Counted from the stretch's first letter, positions 1 through 13,754 are shown. The stretch is DNA of 64,000 nucleotides from Strigops habroptila (GCF_004027225.2 NC_044302.2:72226993-72290992); one strand, 5' to 3'. Numbers and translations: made by a program. Notes: a model not told the origin generated them from the letters alone.

Positions 1-2179
1 AATGAAATGGACTAACCATCAGCAATTCTATTTCTTAGAAATGCATCACTCAGGTTTATTCTGTAAACAAAACTGCCTCTGTAACAGGCACAGATCTGTT
101 AACATTCTCTTCTTCTATTCCTCCCACCCTGTATTTTTGGCACAGGGAGTGCACACGAATGCATCACTAGGATCAACTACAAGAAACAAGGGTCAGCACA
201 CTCACGAGTGCCAATGCCATATCTGAGATCACGCCTGTCCTGCCAGAATACATGCAACCAAGTTCACACATTCAAAGCTGAACGTTTTGTCTGCACAAAA
301 CAGCTGTTGAGTCTACTCAACTTCAAAACCCCAACATCATACAGGCTTTACGATAGATAAAGGATAAATACGCACATGGAAACAGTAACTCAGAGAAACT
401 AGTTGCTCTTAAGTACCCCTCCAAACTACCTACACATCATTTTACAAGCACAGTCAGGAGCTTCCCACACCCACAGTTTAGACAGACTGGCTTTGCAATT
501 TCTTCATCACACAGTAATTTTTGTAGAACTGCATCCAAGCACAGCATAGTTTCTAAACAAAAGTAATAGGCAGTAATAATATTCTACAGATATCCAGAAT
601 GGTGGCATTCTTTAATAATGTCAGAGTTAAAAGTATACTGCAATTTAATCTCTGCCTTAGCAGTCTTGCAACAGATCTTCAAATTACCAGCATCCACTGA
701 GACCATCTCCAAGATTGCTGTATCCTTTGATCTTCCATCTAGTAGCACAAAGAAATATAAGGGCCACTTGAAGCAAGCTGAATGATGCCTATTCTATTCA
801 AGTTATGAAAAGCTATAGGAAAACTAAGATTACAACCAAAATCAGAAGTAGGTTGAACGTGAAGTCAAAACATAAACTAGTTCCCAAAAGAAACCTTATG
901 AAATCTTATTTAACTAATAGTTTAATTTATCTAACAGTTAAATGATGCTCCTGATGACCCCTCTTGCTAAAGTATCTGGTTCCCTAGAATAAATAACCAC
1001 AAAGAGCGTAGTCTGCGACCCATCATACAGATACTATCTCAAGGTTTAATTTGAACTTTTCTGCTGGCTGATTTAAAACCTGAAAGGAGTATCACCAGCC
1101 AAACAAAATGGCCCTGAAAAAAATGTTACCCTTACTTGAATATACTAAATCTTGCACATAAGCAGGCACACTGACACTTCTCAGGCTGCAGAAGCATCCA
1201 GCCATCCCATGACTACAACTGAGAGCCTTCTTAAGTGGAAGGCCTTCACTACAAATGACTTAAACAGGAAAAGGAAGGAAGAGACAACATTTGTTTGTAA
1301 GTCTATGTCTTTCCACTACTTCATGAAAGAGCTAACCATCAAGACAGAGTGAGAGAACTGTCTCCCTGAAAATAACTTACCTGTACCCAGTGCTGTACAA
1401 GAAGCAAATATGAAATACAGTAAGTCAAAGGGAAAGAGCAAGCTTTCACATAACACAGCACTGCAAGACACATCCTTATGGTGCCAAATGAAGCTACTGA
1501 AGTGTCCTGCTCCTGATTTAGAAGTTACGAAGCACGCTGCAGTAGAGACTCTACATACAGTTATCTCCATTAACTTCAGGATCTAAGCATGTGTTGGATT
1601 CCTCATGAGTTCTTTCAAATAAGGACTCAGATTTCTTCTGTTAAAGACAGCATCACATCTTCTAGTACTAAAAGACAGTTGCTCAGAGCAGAAGAAATAA
1701 ATGTATGATAGCAATGTATGGAAGTTGATAGCACACCCTTGACTTCAATGGCCATTTGTGATACCAACTGCAAAAGTGAAATGGAAATACAGTGAATAAA
1801 GTGGGGGAAGGGGGGGGAAGATGACAGTGGTAGAAATAAGAACACACCTGTAAGCTGTGCTGCCTCCATGGAAAAGGCTCCATTCAGTTTCTGAATGCAG
1901 AGGATGGACTATCAGGCAAAAGCTATATAGCTGTGACTGGATGCCAGAAGTTGGTAGTGACTGAAAGTCAGCACTGATGAAACTGATACATGGTCTCTTT
2001 CTCACTGATGGAGATAGAGCTCTTCCACAAGCACCACAAGGTTTTTAGATCTTTGTTTAAAGATTTAAAACTGGATTACTTCAGTTTAATCTTGAACTGA
2101 CAAATTCTGTTCCTGTGAATGGCACCAGGTTTTCTGCAGATCCATCTCTGCAGAAATGTCTGTCTCAAAACTATTGCTG

Positions 2180-2460
2180 CAATCACAGAATGGTTTGGGT
2201 TGGAAAGGACCTTAAGATCATCCAGTTCCAACTCCCTCGCCATGGGCAGGGATGCCTCACACTAGACCATGTCGCCCAAGGCACTGTCCAACCCGGCCGT
2301 GAACACTGCCAGGGACAGAGCATTCACCACTTCTTCGGGCAACCTGTTCCAGTGCCTCACCACGCTCACAGCAAAGAACTTCTTCCTTATATCTAACCTG
2401 AAAATCCCCTGTTTAAGTTTAAACCCATTACCCCTTGTCCTATCGCTACAGTCCCCGATT
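2180..2460 (-). mobile_element. CR1 LINE 3' fragment
   Basis: The plus strand reads cacagaatggtttgggttgg followed by the usual CR1 blocks (ccatgggcaggg, ctgttccagtgcctcaccac, ttacccc ttgtcctat). This is the reverse complement of a CR1 3' end, so the element points left. It is 5'-truncated, as most CR1 copies are. CR1 is the dominant non-LTR retrotransposon of birds and reptiles. Confidence 0.95.
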
Positions 2461-2665
2461 TAGTTAAATGCTAGGCACACATCCTCAGGGGGTGGGGAGG
2501 GAGAGGGAAACCACAACAGAAACAACTCAGATACCCTGTTTTCTACAAAATCAAGGAGGGATATGCACTACCTTCTATTTGTAATAGTCACAGCTGATAG
2601 TAGAGTTCTGTTTAGCTACAAAGTAGTTACCCCTTTGAAATTACCGTAACTAAGTTCTTGCCCAG

Positions 2666-2892
2666 TGTCCTGGTTTCAGCTGGGATAGAGTTTCTTCCTA
2701 GTAGCTGGTGCAGTGCTGTGTTTTGGCTTTAGTCTGAGAACAATGCTGATAACACACCAATGTTTTTAGTTGTTGTTCAGTAGCACTTGATCAAGGCTAA
2801 GTAGCCCTGACCAAGGACTTTTGATTTGTCAGTGAAGAGGGGCACAAGAAGCCAGGAGGGAGCAGAGACAGGACACCTGACCCAAACTAGGG
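2666..2892 (+). mobile_element. 5' part of an avian endogenous retrovirus LTR
   Basis: The segment begins TGTCCTGGTTTCAGCTGGGA, the 5' end of a widespread avian LTR family, and continues through its conserved blocks (cttcctagtagctggt, tgataacacacc, aagccaggagggagc) to about 2,892, where similarity stops. The 3' part of the LTR is missing and there is no internal retroviral sequence, so this is a truncated solo LTR. The 3' part of the same family is present near 56 kb. Confidence 0.8.
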
Positions 2893-5298
2893 TCCAAGTT
2901 ATTTTCATCTATTTCCTGCAATATTTACTTTTCTATGTCCACCTTTGTAATTCTCTAAGATTTTAAGTACAAAACTTGCAGTTGCAGATATAGAATCAGA
3001 ACTCACGAGATTAGAGGAAAGTAGGTTTTACCAAACCCAAAACTGCAAAACAATGTGTTTAAGTTGTGCACAGGACTTGTGATATATGAAATCTAGCAGC
3101 TCTACTGCTAAAACCAGCTTTCTCACTTAAGGAAAGGACAAGTCATGCTTCAACCTTTAAGAACAGCTGTTCTTAGGAGAACACAGTGACCTTGTTGAGA
3201 AAGAACTAATGACTGATGGAGTTCTTCACTTGATGGGACTGTCAAATGTTTCCAGCTAGAAAACTAAAGCCAGATGAACATCAGATCTGTTGATACTGTT
3301 CTAACTACTTTCAAAGAATCAGATGTGGAACATACAAGCAAGCCAGTACAGAGCCGGACTCCTCAAAGCACAGCCACAGGGTACAGAACCACTGGCTAGG
3401 GCAGTATTATCCCTTACTGAAACCGATGGACAGAGGATAAACACACAATTTCTGGACACATTTTTGATGGAAACTCTTAATTAGTTCTTCATGCTTAGAC
3501 AGAATTTTACCACCCCCAAAAAACTCCAAAGTAGAGAGAACTTAGAGAGAACTGTGCTTCAGTACAAATTAGTAAGGCAATTAAGGCTAAAGGTAAACTT
3601 TCTGTCAAGCACAGTCTAAGAAAACTACTGAGGTGAAGCTTCACTTTCAGATAAAATTCCCAGCTGCACAGTTCCAAAATGGATGGTGCCAAAACAAGCT
3701 AAGAAAACAATCATTTCAGGTCTTCGTTTGAGTCATAGCAGATGATGTGGATCTGCTATATTTTGGAGACAGAGGGGTGAGATAGGCCTGCCCTAGGGGA
3801 CTCTGGTGGAAGAACCAAGCCTATGATGATGGAAGACCTAGTCCTGAGATGGGGTTGCACAGAGTTCCAGCATCTCCTACACAAACATTGCTATTAGCAT
3901 TACTGGTTCCAGCCACTATGAGTATATGCACACATACCTACCATATGAATATGCATGTCAGGTAACATTAAAAGAAAGAAGTGAGACCTTCAAAGATTTG
4001 TAACATTCATCAAAAATCCAATCACTGGTAAATGTACAAATCTCACTTTCCAGAAAGCCTTCCAATAGTTTTTCTTTCCAAAAGCTCCAACTTACAATAC
4101 CTTAAACTGATCAGGTAAGTAACTGTGACTTCAATGACTACCTTGCATCACTGCATTTCTGTACCTAATTTTGTTTGTTATAGAATATACAGCTGCTATA
4201 TCTTATATATAATCTTACAGTAAAAAGACTATCTCCACCTGCTGAAGGGGAACCACTAGGTCCTGAAATACACATAAAGAGGTCAATCTTCTTTTTTTCT
4301 TTAGCATGAATATGGCAAAGAAAACTGACCTGTTGTGAAACTCTACTTCTGTACTTTTAACTTATCAAAACCAACAATATCCACCAAAAAAAAAAATAAA
4401 ACAAAACCCAAAAACCACCAAAAAAACCCCCCATAATTTCATTTCAAAGTAACAAACACTTTTTCTCAGAAATGTTTTCCCTTGGCTAACTTACATATAT
4501 CTGCACTATTGTAAAATTAAGTAATCCTAAAGCCAGCACTTTGAAATCACACCACAACAGACACGTAATTACAGGATATTTTCATTTGACTATACCAGTT
4601 GTCTCAGTACCAAAATTAAGAATCCTCAACTTAAAGTTTTATTCATTTAGAAACTTAAGTTAATGCTTGAACATATGCTATTTTAAAAAAACCCACCCAC
4701 ATATTGCAGGCCCTGGAATTTGTTTTACTACAGAAACAAACAAACAAACAGAAAAAACCCACAGCCCACTATTAATGCTCTCTCTTCCGAAGTAATTTCA
4801 TGCCCTCAGTCACAAAGTTACCTATAACAAACCTTTACTATACATGCAAACCTGCAATTTCGAGCACAACTGCTCTACTTTGAATAAAATTGATCCAAAT
4901 ACATTAACGAAATTTGCTCTCATGAGAGTTCTCCTTCAGCTCCAATGAAAGAAACTGAATTTACACAGGGAATGGTTAAAAAAATAATAATAAAACAATA
5001 CTTTACTTGGAAAAACCCACAGTAAAAATTCAGTTCTATAGTTTCTTTTTCTTATGTAAGAGGGATGGATTGTAAGTTTCATAAAGGCAAAGAAATTAAA
5101 ACTTGGCATGAAAAATATCATCACTCCCAATGAATTCAACTATATCCAACTGAAGTGTTACAGACTTTTTTTAATTTTTTTTTTCTTGGTTGCAAAACTG
5201 AACTTGCTTTCTTTGATTCCAAGCTTCTTCAAGAAATTTTTGGTTTATACAAACCAAATAATACGTGATGTCCTCAAAATAGCATCAGAAGCACTTAC

Positions 5299-5561
5299 TC
5301 GTCATACTTGATATGATAAATAGCTTCTTCACCAGCGTCCATACAGTCTGAATAAGATGTGGATGGCGTACTGTCCAAATTATTTGCATTTTCTCTAGAA
5401 TGATCTTGACTTAAGTTTCCATTAGTCCTTTTGTAAGTGTTACCACTCTTTCCTTGAGCTTTACCATTTTTATGTCCCTTTGTTGCTCTAGTAACGTTTT
5501 CTATATGAGCTTCAAACCAGGCTCCAATGCTGACATCACGGGCATCCACCAATTCGTTTAT
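5299..5561 (-). CDS. UHRF2: UHRF2 coding exon 3 (start of tandem Tudor domain)
   Basis: The exon encodes 87 full residues plus two bases. It begins INELVDARDVSIGAWFEAHI, the first Tudor module, which in UHRF proteins helps form the cage for methylated H3K9. It continues through the UHRF2-specific insertion (YKRTNGN, NNLDSTPSTSYSDC) to IYHIKYD. The acceptor is tttttag and the donor is GA followed by gtaagt, leaving a phase-2 junction, the phase I expect at this point from the mammalian gene. Exon 4, the remaining Tudor, PHD, SRA and RING parts were not found between 1 and 5,298 and must lie to the left of the window. The three exons together give 219 residues of a protein of roughly 800. Confidence 0.95.
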
Positions 5562-6943
5562 CTAAAAAGGAAAATTCAGTAATGAATATACACTTGTTTT
5601 ATTTTTTCTTAATCAGGATTACATAAGACAACTTATTATGCTACTGCTTAACTTTGTTATCAGTAAAACAATCAACTCTAGTAACTAGATGAGCTTGATC
5701 AAGTAATATGCAGTCATGAATATGCTGCACTTTCACTATTTCTTCCCTTATTAAAATCTAGTATAGATATAATCTGTATATAATTTCAAAAAGCAAGGCT
5801 AGATTTCCTCTCCTTTTTTTCCTTTTTTTTTTTTCTTTTTTATTTTACTTTTCCTCCAAACCTTAAAGTTTGCCTCATCTCTCTCATTATTTTTTCCTTT
5901 TGATTTACCAATTATTATTTATGGCCAAAATAAGCATTAAAATACTAGCTCACAGCCAAGGAGTTTAAAGACTTTCCTGAACCTCCAACTTGGAATTACT
6001 ATTTAACCTTCTATCTTTCTGGCCTGCAAGATTTTAACCATTCAAGACTTGAGGTGAGAAGGTGAGGAAACAATTCTAACAGGGTTGCCAACACAACCAG
6101 CCAAAAATCTTAAGATTTAAGAAATCTTAAGAACTGGAACTACCTCCCAGAATTTCTTCTTTCTGTACTAACAATAACGGTATTAAGCAACCAACCACTT
6201 TACTATTCTAAATCATGTTTCCTTTTCTCAAGTCTTCAGCTAATTAAGCAGATGTTCCTGTAATAATAGAGAAAAAAAAGTAAGTTTTAAAGAATACTTC
6301 ATTAACAGTACACCAAGTATAAAAATATTATTACAACAGAACTACTCCACAGCCATACCATAGAAAACGTCTGTAATGAACAGTACAAAATACATCTATT
6401 TATCTATATATGTGGTTTAAGCTACAGCCTTTGTCAAGTACCAGCACAGTGGCAGATACTTACTCTTACTAACCCCAAAGGCTAGTTTCTGTAACGGAAC
6501 AATCTTATTGTATTTTCACAGGAACAAGCCAAAAAAGCATGCTCAATAACTTTTAGTATTAGAATGAAGTAATCCTTAGGTATCTGAAAGTGCAATTGAC
6601 AGAAGTTTGAGCTAACAAGTTTATCCCAAACAAACAACATTTTATTCTTCACCTTCTTAAAGTGACCTCCAAAACGGAAACCTGAAGTTCTTAAACCAGA
6701 CACCACTAACAAGGAACAGGAGTTGAATATAATTCCACCCGCTACCAGTCTTTAAGAACCCATGTAAATATCAGGTGTCAGGTACAAATGGAATATAAAA
6801 CAAACTAAAGCATTCCGATTTACATAATATAAAATGACTACACAAAGGAACTCTGTTTAAATCACTATTTTAACCATTTAACAATAAATTATTATTAATT
6901 TAATTATTATTAACTATTTTTCCCAATATCAACTCTACCACTA

Positions 6944-6964
6944 TTTTTTTTTTTTTTTTTTTTT
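6944..6964. repeat. T21 homopolymer
   Basis: Twenty-one consecutive T. On the minus (transcribed) strand this is an A tract inside UHRF2 intron 2; no retrocopy body was recognised beside it. Confidence 0.95.
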
Positions 6965-7416
6965 AATTACAGGTTCTGTGCTGACTACCTTTCCTTTTAG
7001 TAGCTGAAATCAGAAACAGAAAGGAGGGCACATGGGCCTACACTATTCATAACGTGGAATAGCAGGTATCTTGTAGAGTCTAGCTCTAGATGCAGATCCA
7101 GTGAGGAATGGGACTTTACTAGACAGAAAAAATTGTAACAAACTATACCTTCCTATAACTAGACAATTCCTTATTGTTTGACAAACAAGCAAATGCAAAA
7201 TAATTAAATACATCCATCTATTTAGCCATCTAACATAGCTTAGTTTATGGCCTGTTTAATTGACTTAATTCACAAATTTACTACTTTTCAATTACATTAT
7301 TGGCTACAAATATATTCTTAAAAGCTTCCTGATTCTGTAAGTAGACATTCTCTATACATTCCTACTGTCATCTACAAGTAGCAGAAAATGCAATGACCGC
7401 ACACTTATTTTCTTTT

Positions 7417-7437
7417 CTCTCTCTCTATATATATATA
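7417..7437. repeat. Compound (CT)n(AT)n microsatellite
   Basis: Five CT units run directly into about five AT units. A similarly built tract lies about 750 bases away. Confidence 0.9.
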
Positions 7438-8172
7438 AAAAACATATAGTTGACTGAAAAAGTAAACAATTCAAGAAAGGAGAAAGTGTCAGGTCCCTAG
7501 TATTAGACGTCTCAAAAATTCCAGCTGACTCCACAGAATATGCTTCCTTGAGTATGTTTACCAATATCACCATTCCCTTATTTTGTTTTAATCCTGAACA
7601 AAACGGCTAAGAAATTACCTGATGTAATTTTTAGCATTCTTGAAAATCCACATTTTAATACTCCTTTCCTTAGATCAACTGATCTCTTGTGGCCTCCTAT
7701 CTCCCCGGTATGCCCCCCATCCTTCTTGTATTATCTTTAACGCTCACTGGTTAATTGTAAAGCATTGGAAATTAAAAGCTGGGGAATTCTTCCACACTAA
7801 TAAATTGAGATGCAGAAAAAGGAAACACACAAGACTGTATCCACATATTCAAGATACTGATATTTTGACTCCCTGATTCCTCAGAAAGTGAATAAAACTC
7901 ACTGCACAGAATGCTACAGGAACGTAAAGTAACTTATCAAGTGTCCTTAATACCTGAAACAGTAACAGTCTCCATGAAACCAAGACAGCTTCCCATCAGG
8001 ATGACAGGTCTGAACAACAGCATTGCTCTAAGTGAAATTAACTCGTTTACGTGCTTTAGCCCCAACCTCCTTTTCACTCTCTGCAATTTTGGACATTTTT
8101 CAGCAAAAGAATTATTGTTATGGATATTTCTTAACTAAGAGAAGCACCCAAACATGAGGTAAAATGTTACCA

Positions 8173-8207
8173 TTCTCTCTCTCTCTCTCTGTATATATAT
8201 ATATATT
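8173..8207. repeat. Compound (TC)n G (TA)n microsatellite
   Basis: About nine TC units, a single G, then about eight TA units. The architecture matches the tract at 7,417. Confidence 0.9.
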
Positions 8208-8300
8208 TTACTAAATATCTAATGAGCTAGCAATCTGGAAACTGCTCATTTTCCATTTAAATTAAATTCCTGGTACTCTGATATAATTCTACATGACAAT

Positions 8301-8372
8301 ACCCATGCCAGGGGAAAGTGGGTTGGAATTAAGTGATCTTTAAGGTCCTTTCCAACCCAAACCATTCTATGA
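8301..8372 (+). mobile_element. CR1 LINE 3' tail fragment
   Basis: The segment contains gatctttaaggtcctttcca followed by acccaaaccattctatgaat, the last ~70 bases of a CR1 in plus orientation. Everything upstream in the element is missing. Confidence 0.9.
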
Positions 8373-8948
8373 ATATCAAGAACTTCAAAGAGGTACAAAC
8401 CTAACAATGAACTACATATATGATTCCTAAAAACTACAACAAACAGCAATCATTACATCACATACAATTTAAAGAAATAGGGTATTTCCAGTTTATCTAG
8501 TTCTAATGCAGCACTGAAACATTAGTATCTGAACAAATATTTGTTTGAAATATTGAAGACAGCTTGAAAAAAGACAGTAGGGGAAAAGCTATACTTTTCC
8601 ACAGACTTTATTAGCAGCTTCTTCTGCCCACAAACAGTATTTCTGTTACACAGGCAACTCAAACATGTTGGAGAACATGTTTTGGAGAACACAATGTGTA
8701 TCAGAGTTTACGAATGCTCTTCAAACCTGCAACATCAGTGAGACTGGCAGAGACACATTTTCATGACACTGCAAGAGTTAGCTTAAATTAAGTCAATCTG
8801 ACTTATGTTAAATTGGGAATTATGTCAAATCGTGAAAGCAAGCAACTAGAATACAAACTTTTATATAATAAAACAATAAACATTTTTAAAAATAAAACTA
8901 AACTCACAAGTGAGAGGCAACTTTCCAGATCTTAAAGTTTGTACATAC

Positions 8949-9191
8949 CTTGTATAATCCAATGCCAGGATCAATGAGAAATGAGCGAGATGATGTAGAT
9001 GGCTGACTGGGTGATCCACTATTTGTTTTTTTGACTTTATTCTTGCAGTTGGAAACAGCACAGGGATTGACGTCTCCATCCTGATCTGACACAGAAGCTG
9101 TGGTAGGAGCTTCAGATTCAGAACGTATCAAAAGCTGAACTATGTCATTTAGTCCAACATTGTAGTCAAACAAAGTGTGTCCATCTTCTAG
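8949..9191 (-). CDS. UHRF2: UHRF2 coding exon 2 (end of UBL domain and linker)
   Basis: The exon encodes 81 residues. It begins LEDGHTLFDYNVGLNDIVQL, completing the ubiquitin-like fold, and continues through a Ser/Thr/Lys-rich linker (KVKKTNSGSPSQPSTSS) to LIDPGIGLYK, the lead-in to the tandem Tudor domain. The acceptor is a good tract (cttttggcag) and the donor is AAG followed by gtatgt. Both boundaries are phase 0, matching exons 1 and 3 exactly. The QPSTS and LIDPG blocks are typical of UHRF2 rather than UHRF1. The linker carries two cysteines (PCAVSNC) whose conservation I cannot judge. Confidence 0.95.
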
Positions 9192-11420
9192 CTGCCAAAA
9201 GAAAGGTATACTTGAAAAATCTTACCAAATCTTCGTTTTATAAACACTAATTGCACAGACGAGAAGAGGCAAGCCATCTATTTCAGGCAAATGAAAACTT
9301 ATGTCTTGAGTATATGCAAAACCAAACTCTCATCAGTTTACCTGCAGACATGATTTCATCACTGAAAAATCACTCAAAGGCTTCAAATCAGAAACAGACA
9401 TCTTTATAGACTTGGACCTTTTAATTATACATCAACATCCAAGGTAATGCAGTGCTTTTCTAATAAACAGGTAGGATTTATGTTGCCGCTTACATGACAT
9501 ACTCAGTAACTATAGATAGATGTGATAATTTTTAGATTAACAGTCACTGTGTTGTGCACATTTCAGATGCATAATTTCACAATTTGCTCTCGCAATCTTT
9601 TCTAGAAAGCAAGGCTTTTTTTTTTTCCCCCCTATGAAGGCCTCATACTTCCTTAATTTTTGCAAACTGCTTATTAAACAACTACATATAAACCCCGCCC
9701 AAAAAAAAAAAGGCAAAAACAAAAAACAACAAAACGTCATACACCTAGAATTCCATTTACTTTAAAAACTGTACGATCTGAAAGTATTGTGCAAAGTACT
9801 AGAGGAAGCAACACCAAAAATATGTACTGGGCCTTCAAGTATATGAAAGGAAATCTAAATTGAGAGCACTCAACATTTTTACCCCAGATTTAGCCAGGTT
9901 CCCCATTCCTCAGCCCCTTACCAAGATCAAAACAAGATTATTCTCTGAAAGTAAATCTTTTAGCTAGTCAATTTAAAAGCTATCATAAAACTGAGGCAAC
10001 ATGCACTGTAGAGCACTCCCTCAAAAAACTTCGTACATCAGGCCCCACTATATTCCAGATGCAATCAGATCCTGCAGAACACAACAATATAAATAGAAGC
10101 AGACTTCTTAATCATATAGAGCACACAGCTCCCAAACATTATTTTGGGCCCCAGTCTGCACAGCTTTAAGATACCTGTTACTATCTTTATTTTACCTCAT
10201 GATCTCACTTGCCTACAATTAGGCTGAGAAACTCACCCCAAATGTAACAACATGTTGCATTGCTAGGAGAGAAGAAACACGGGGAGTAATAACCACTGCT
10301 GCTTTCCTCAGTTAAACACTCTTACAGACCTACAGCACCATTGAAGCAGAGATTTCATTTACTTAAAAGTATAATGCATTGCTTGGGGATATCAAAACTA
10401 GCATTTGATTGTTTACATTTTACTTTACATTGCAGTATGAGAAAAACATGCATGACTAAAAAATTCCCACCCGTTTCCAAACTACTTTAGCATCAAAAAT
10501 TACCTGACCTTTTTCCAGAATAGGTGCTGTTTTCAACATCATTGTTCCAGGAATTTTTTTCAAACAGATCTGTTTTCACAAGCTTATGGGCAGTATCAAT
10601 ACAACAAGAAAAAGTAGGGAGCAGGAAGGAACAGAAGAAATAAAGAAGGCATTCTCCAGCTTCCCACTAATACACTTTTCTGTAACATACAAACGACCTC
10701 GAGATAGAAGTAGAATGCACATTTCTTCCTTCATTCCCTCTACTTATTCAAAACAACTATAAAGAGCAGAGGATGGTTAAGGACATACACTGACAACTCA
10801 AGAAATGAATCTGTTTCTCCTTCATGAATTTAAGACCTGTATTAAGGAGAAAAAAAAAATATTACTCTCCATACTGCTGGCAACGACTATACCCACAGCA
10901 GGGATGTATATAGCAGGAGTACACAGTTTGTTTCAGTACAGTTGAAGCTGACCCAGCTGTCTGGTCTACAGCTACAGGAATGACCTTTGTTCAGCTGTTT
11001 TCAAACCAGTTCAACACACAGCAGATAAAATCATACTCAGGATTTTGATGCTATTAACGATTACATGAACACAAGTCTTACAATGGAAGTCTCCAGCAAC
11101 TGTTACTCTACAGGTGACTACCAACACTGCCTCATATAGATTTAAGCTAGGGCTTCATACTGAGTATCAAGCTTAAGCAAGTTTAAGTTACCTATCCCAT
11201 CCCATTGTATGGTACATTCCTATGCTTTTGACAACTCCTTAACCAAGGCGACACAAGTATTTTTGCAGCCCTGTGACAATCCAGATTTGGGTGCTTTTCA
11301 CATCACAAGCTTCCCATATTTTTGGTGTTAAGATTATTAAAGAAGTTTAAAAACAGCTATTCTTCAATTCAAAGTACAAATAAACCCCAAAGACAAATAA
11401 TCACCTTACAATAATACATG

Positions 11421-11453
11421 GGGAGGGGCAGAAGGGGGGGTGGGGGCGGGAGA
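11421..11453 (+). repeat. G-rich tract with G-quadruplex potential
   Basis: Five G runs of 3-7 bases (ggggaggggcagaa, then ggggggg, ggggg, ggg) lie within about 32 bases on the plus strand in UHRF2 intron 1. This fits the usual G-quadruplex pattern of four G runs with short loops. Confidence 0.7.
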
Positions 11454-11551
11454 GCCACGTTTCTGAAGCTGCTACTGAGTGCTTCTGAGCACTACTCCAG
11501 ACCCACTTTGAGGATTCAATTCCCCAAGTGATTCCTCTCCTACAAAATATT

Positions 11552-11555
<4 letters not shown>

Positions 11556-11593
<38 letters not shown>
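11556..11593. repeat. A38 homopolymer
   Basis: Thirty-eight consecutive A, the longest A run in the window. No retrocopy or SINE body was recognised upstream of it. Confidence 0.95.
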
Positions 11594-11594
<1 letters not shown>

Positions 11595-13754
11595 AGCATT
11601 ACATCTGCAGAACACACCACTTCTGAAATAATGAATAAATTGGGTATTATTGGAGGCAACATAATTTCTGCTCCATTTTTATGTTCCAATTGGACTGGAC
11701 AGTTGTAGCAGAGGTTCCAGTGCATAGTTTCTAGAATCGCACAGTATGAGGAAATCTTCTGCAAGATAATGCAGCGGAGAGAGAGGACAGCTCTTCTGGT
11801 AGACTGAAGGTGTGTAGGCAACAGACAGGTGAGAGCAAAGAAATACTGTCATTGTTCCCCTTCCCTCAGGACATGCTACGTGCAGGCTGATAGAAAAATA
11901 CTTTGAGGTGCTGCAGCTTAAAGTTAAAAGCCAATTCAGTGACGACCTAAATCAGAACAGCCTGAATGATCTACCACCGCAAGGTAACCAGTATTAACAA
12001 CTAAAAAAAGTCCTATATCTAGTTCTTGCGATCTATGTCCGTTATGACTACAGCATAAGTTATATATTTGATCCACAACTGAATCCTCCCTATTCACATA
12101 AAAAAGAGGTAGTTAAAAAAAAAAAGATAATAAAAAAAACACACTTAAAAGTAATCGTCCACAAATAGTTACATTTAACACATTCAGAAAGCAAGAAATA
12201 CCTAGGCTAAGCCTTGAGTTAGAAGAGACCTTTTCTAATGATACACATACTATGCATAGATCCACCACTATGCACAGACTACCTACTCCTGCATAGGAAT
12301 CAAAAGTCAGCTTTGATGAATATGAACTAAATGGTCAGAAAAATATACTGGTGACCACAAAGTTGTCTACTTTACAGTATTCATTTATGAAGAATTTGCA
12401 TTCTCTTCTCTGTCCAAGTGGTCAGAGTTTTTTTCCTTAGTTTTCGTAACCAGAATTCTTTACAGGAATATTCTATGACTACAGACTATTCTATAACTAG
12501 TGATGTCACACTTAAGTCTGAAAGCACAGTTACAGAGGAAAGATAATAATCTTAAGTACACTTCAAATGAGGCAGGATGTAGTGTTTGGCAGTATGATAA
12601 GAAAGAACACCTGTTTACAGCATGAGCAAAAAATACATTCCCAGAATATTAGCAACCATATCAATTTAGATCACGTCAATGACTCTGTAACACTGCCTGA
12701 TTCTGGGAACAAAGCAGAGAAACACAAAAACTCAACTAGTAAAATCCAGTTCATATGCTATTTGACTTACAAGGAGTAATGCATATATCTACAAGTATAC
12801 CTGGGCCCAGCATTACCGCATCATTGACAAGTGAAATTCTTGGAATAACAAAGTTGTAAAGCAATCAGTGTTTAAAGAACTCCATTCCACAAGAGAAGAG
12901 AACTGTAAGATGTTGTTTCTTGTATAACTGACACTATTCTGATGTTAATATAACAATGGGATCTTCGCCAGTCAGTCTATAACCTCACATAATAGAGTAA
13001 CAAAACAGTAATGTACCACAACACTTTACAGTGCACCTGTCCCTCCAGACACAGTAATATCTCCTAATCAGTTCCAAGTTGGCCAGGGACTGGAACATGA
13101 CTTCTGAAACTATATTATTAAAGCAGCACCACATGCAGAAAACCTACCACTATGTCTGGATATTAAGGAGCACTAGGATAAAAAGTTTAATATCCTCCTT
13201 TCTACAGACAACTAGCATTTTAAATCCATTCTGGAATACAGTATTTCTTACCCGAAAGAACCACACAAAAAAAATCCAAACACCAAAGAGAAGCTAAATA
13301 TTCATCCCAGAGAAGTAGAACATTTCATCAAAAAGAGTCTGGCAACCTGTGGGAATACATTCTGACCAATCCCCCAGACAGCTTTATGGTATGCTTGCTC
13401 CTAACAATAGTTACTTATATAAGTATGAAAACAATTTCATCCCATTCTGTTACATAAAGATACTAATAATCCCTGAGAACACATCTGCCTGGACAGTGTA
13501 TTTAAAGGGAAGAATGAAACATTACATGTATACTTCATCATTCACTAAGCATTTAAGGACACTTCTCATTCATAAGTTTATACACGCAAACCAGAAACAA
13601 AATAATCATGCAAGTATCAGATAATCAAGCTGTATCTCATTCAAATCAGTTATGATTTCTTAATGGGTGATTAGAACATGTACTAAAGCAAAAATAACTG
13701 AATAGGCAATTTCATTAGTGAAATTTTGCCAGCCTTCTCATCCTACTGTCATTT

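Larger units (their letters stand above)
1..5298 (-). other. UHRF2: UHRF2 intron 3 (partial)
   Basis: No exon was recognised in this stretch, including UHRF2 exon 4. It holds a minus-oriented CR1 3' fragment (2,180-2,460) and the 5' part of an LTR (2,666-2,892), both listed separately, plus A/C-rich simple sequence around 4,384-4,432. The rest is AT-rich sequence in which I see nothing. Confidence 0.8.
5562..8948 (-). other. UHRF2: UHRF2 intron 2
   Basis: This 3.4-kb intron is flanked by consensus splice sites. It contains a pyrimidine-rich tract near 5,810-5,855, a 21-base T run (6,944-6,964), two compound CT/TA microsatellites (7,417-7,437 and 8,173-8,207) and a short CR1 tail (8,301-8,372). 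Nothing else was recognised. Confidence 0.85.

Noticed and set aside
1..5298. Searched for UHRF2 exon 4 (rest of tandem Tudor domain).
   Set aside because: No minus-strand stretch with the expected residues (for example around GFWFDAEI) was seen, so the exon is placed left of the window.
11540..11821. 93-codon frame including a long Phe run.
   Set aside because: The Phe run is the reverse translation of the A38 tract; the remainder is unremarkable.
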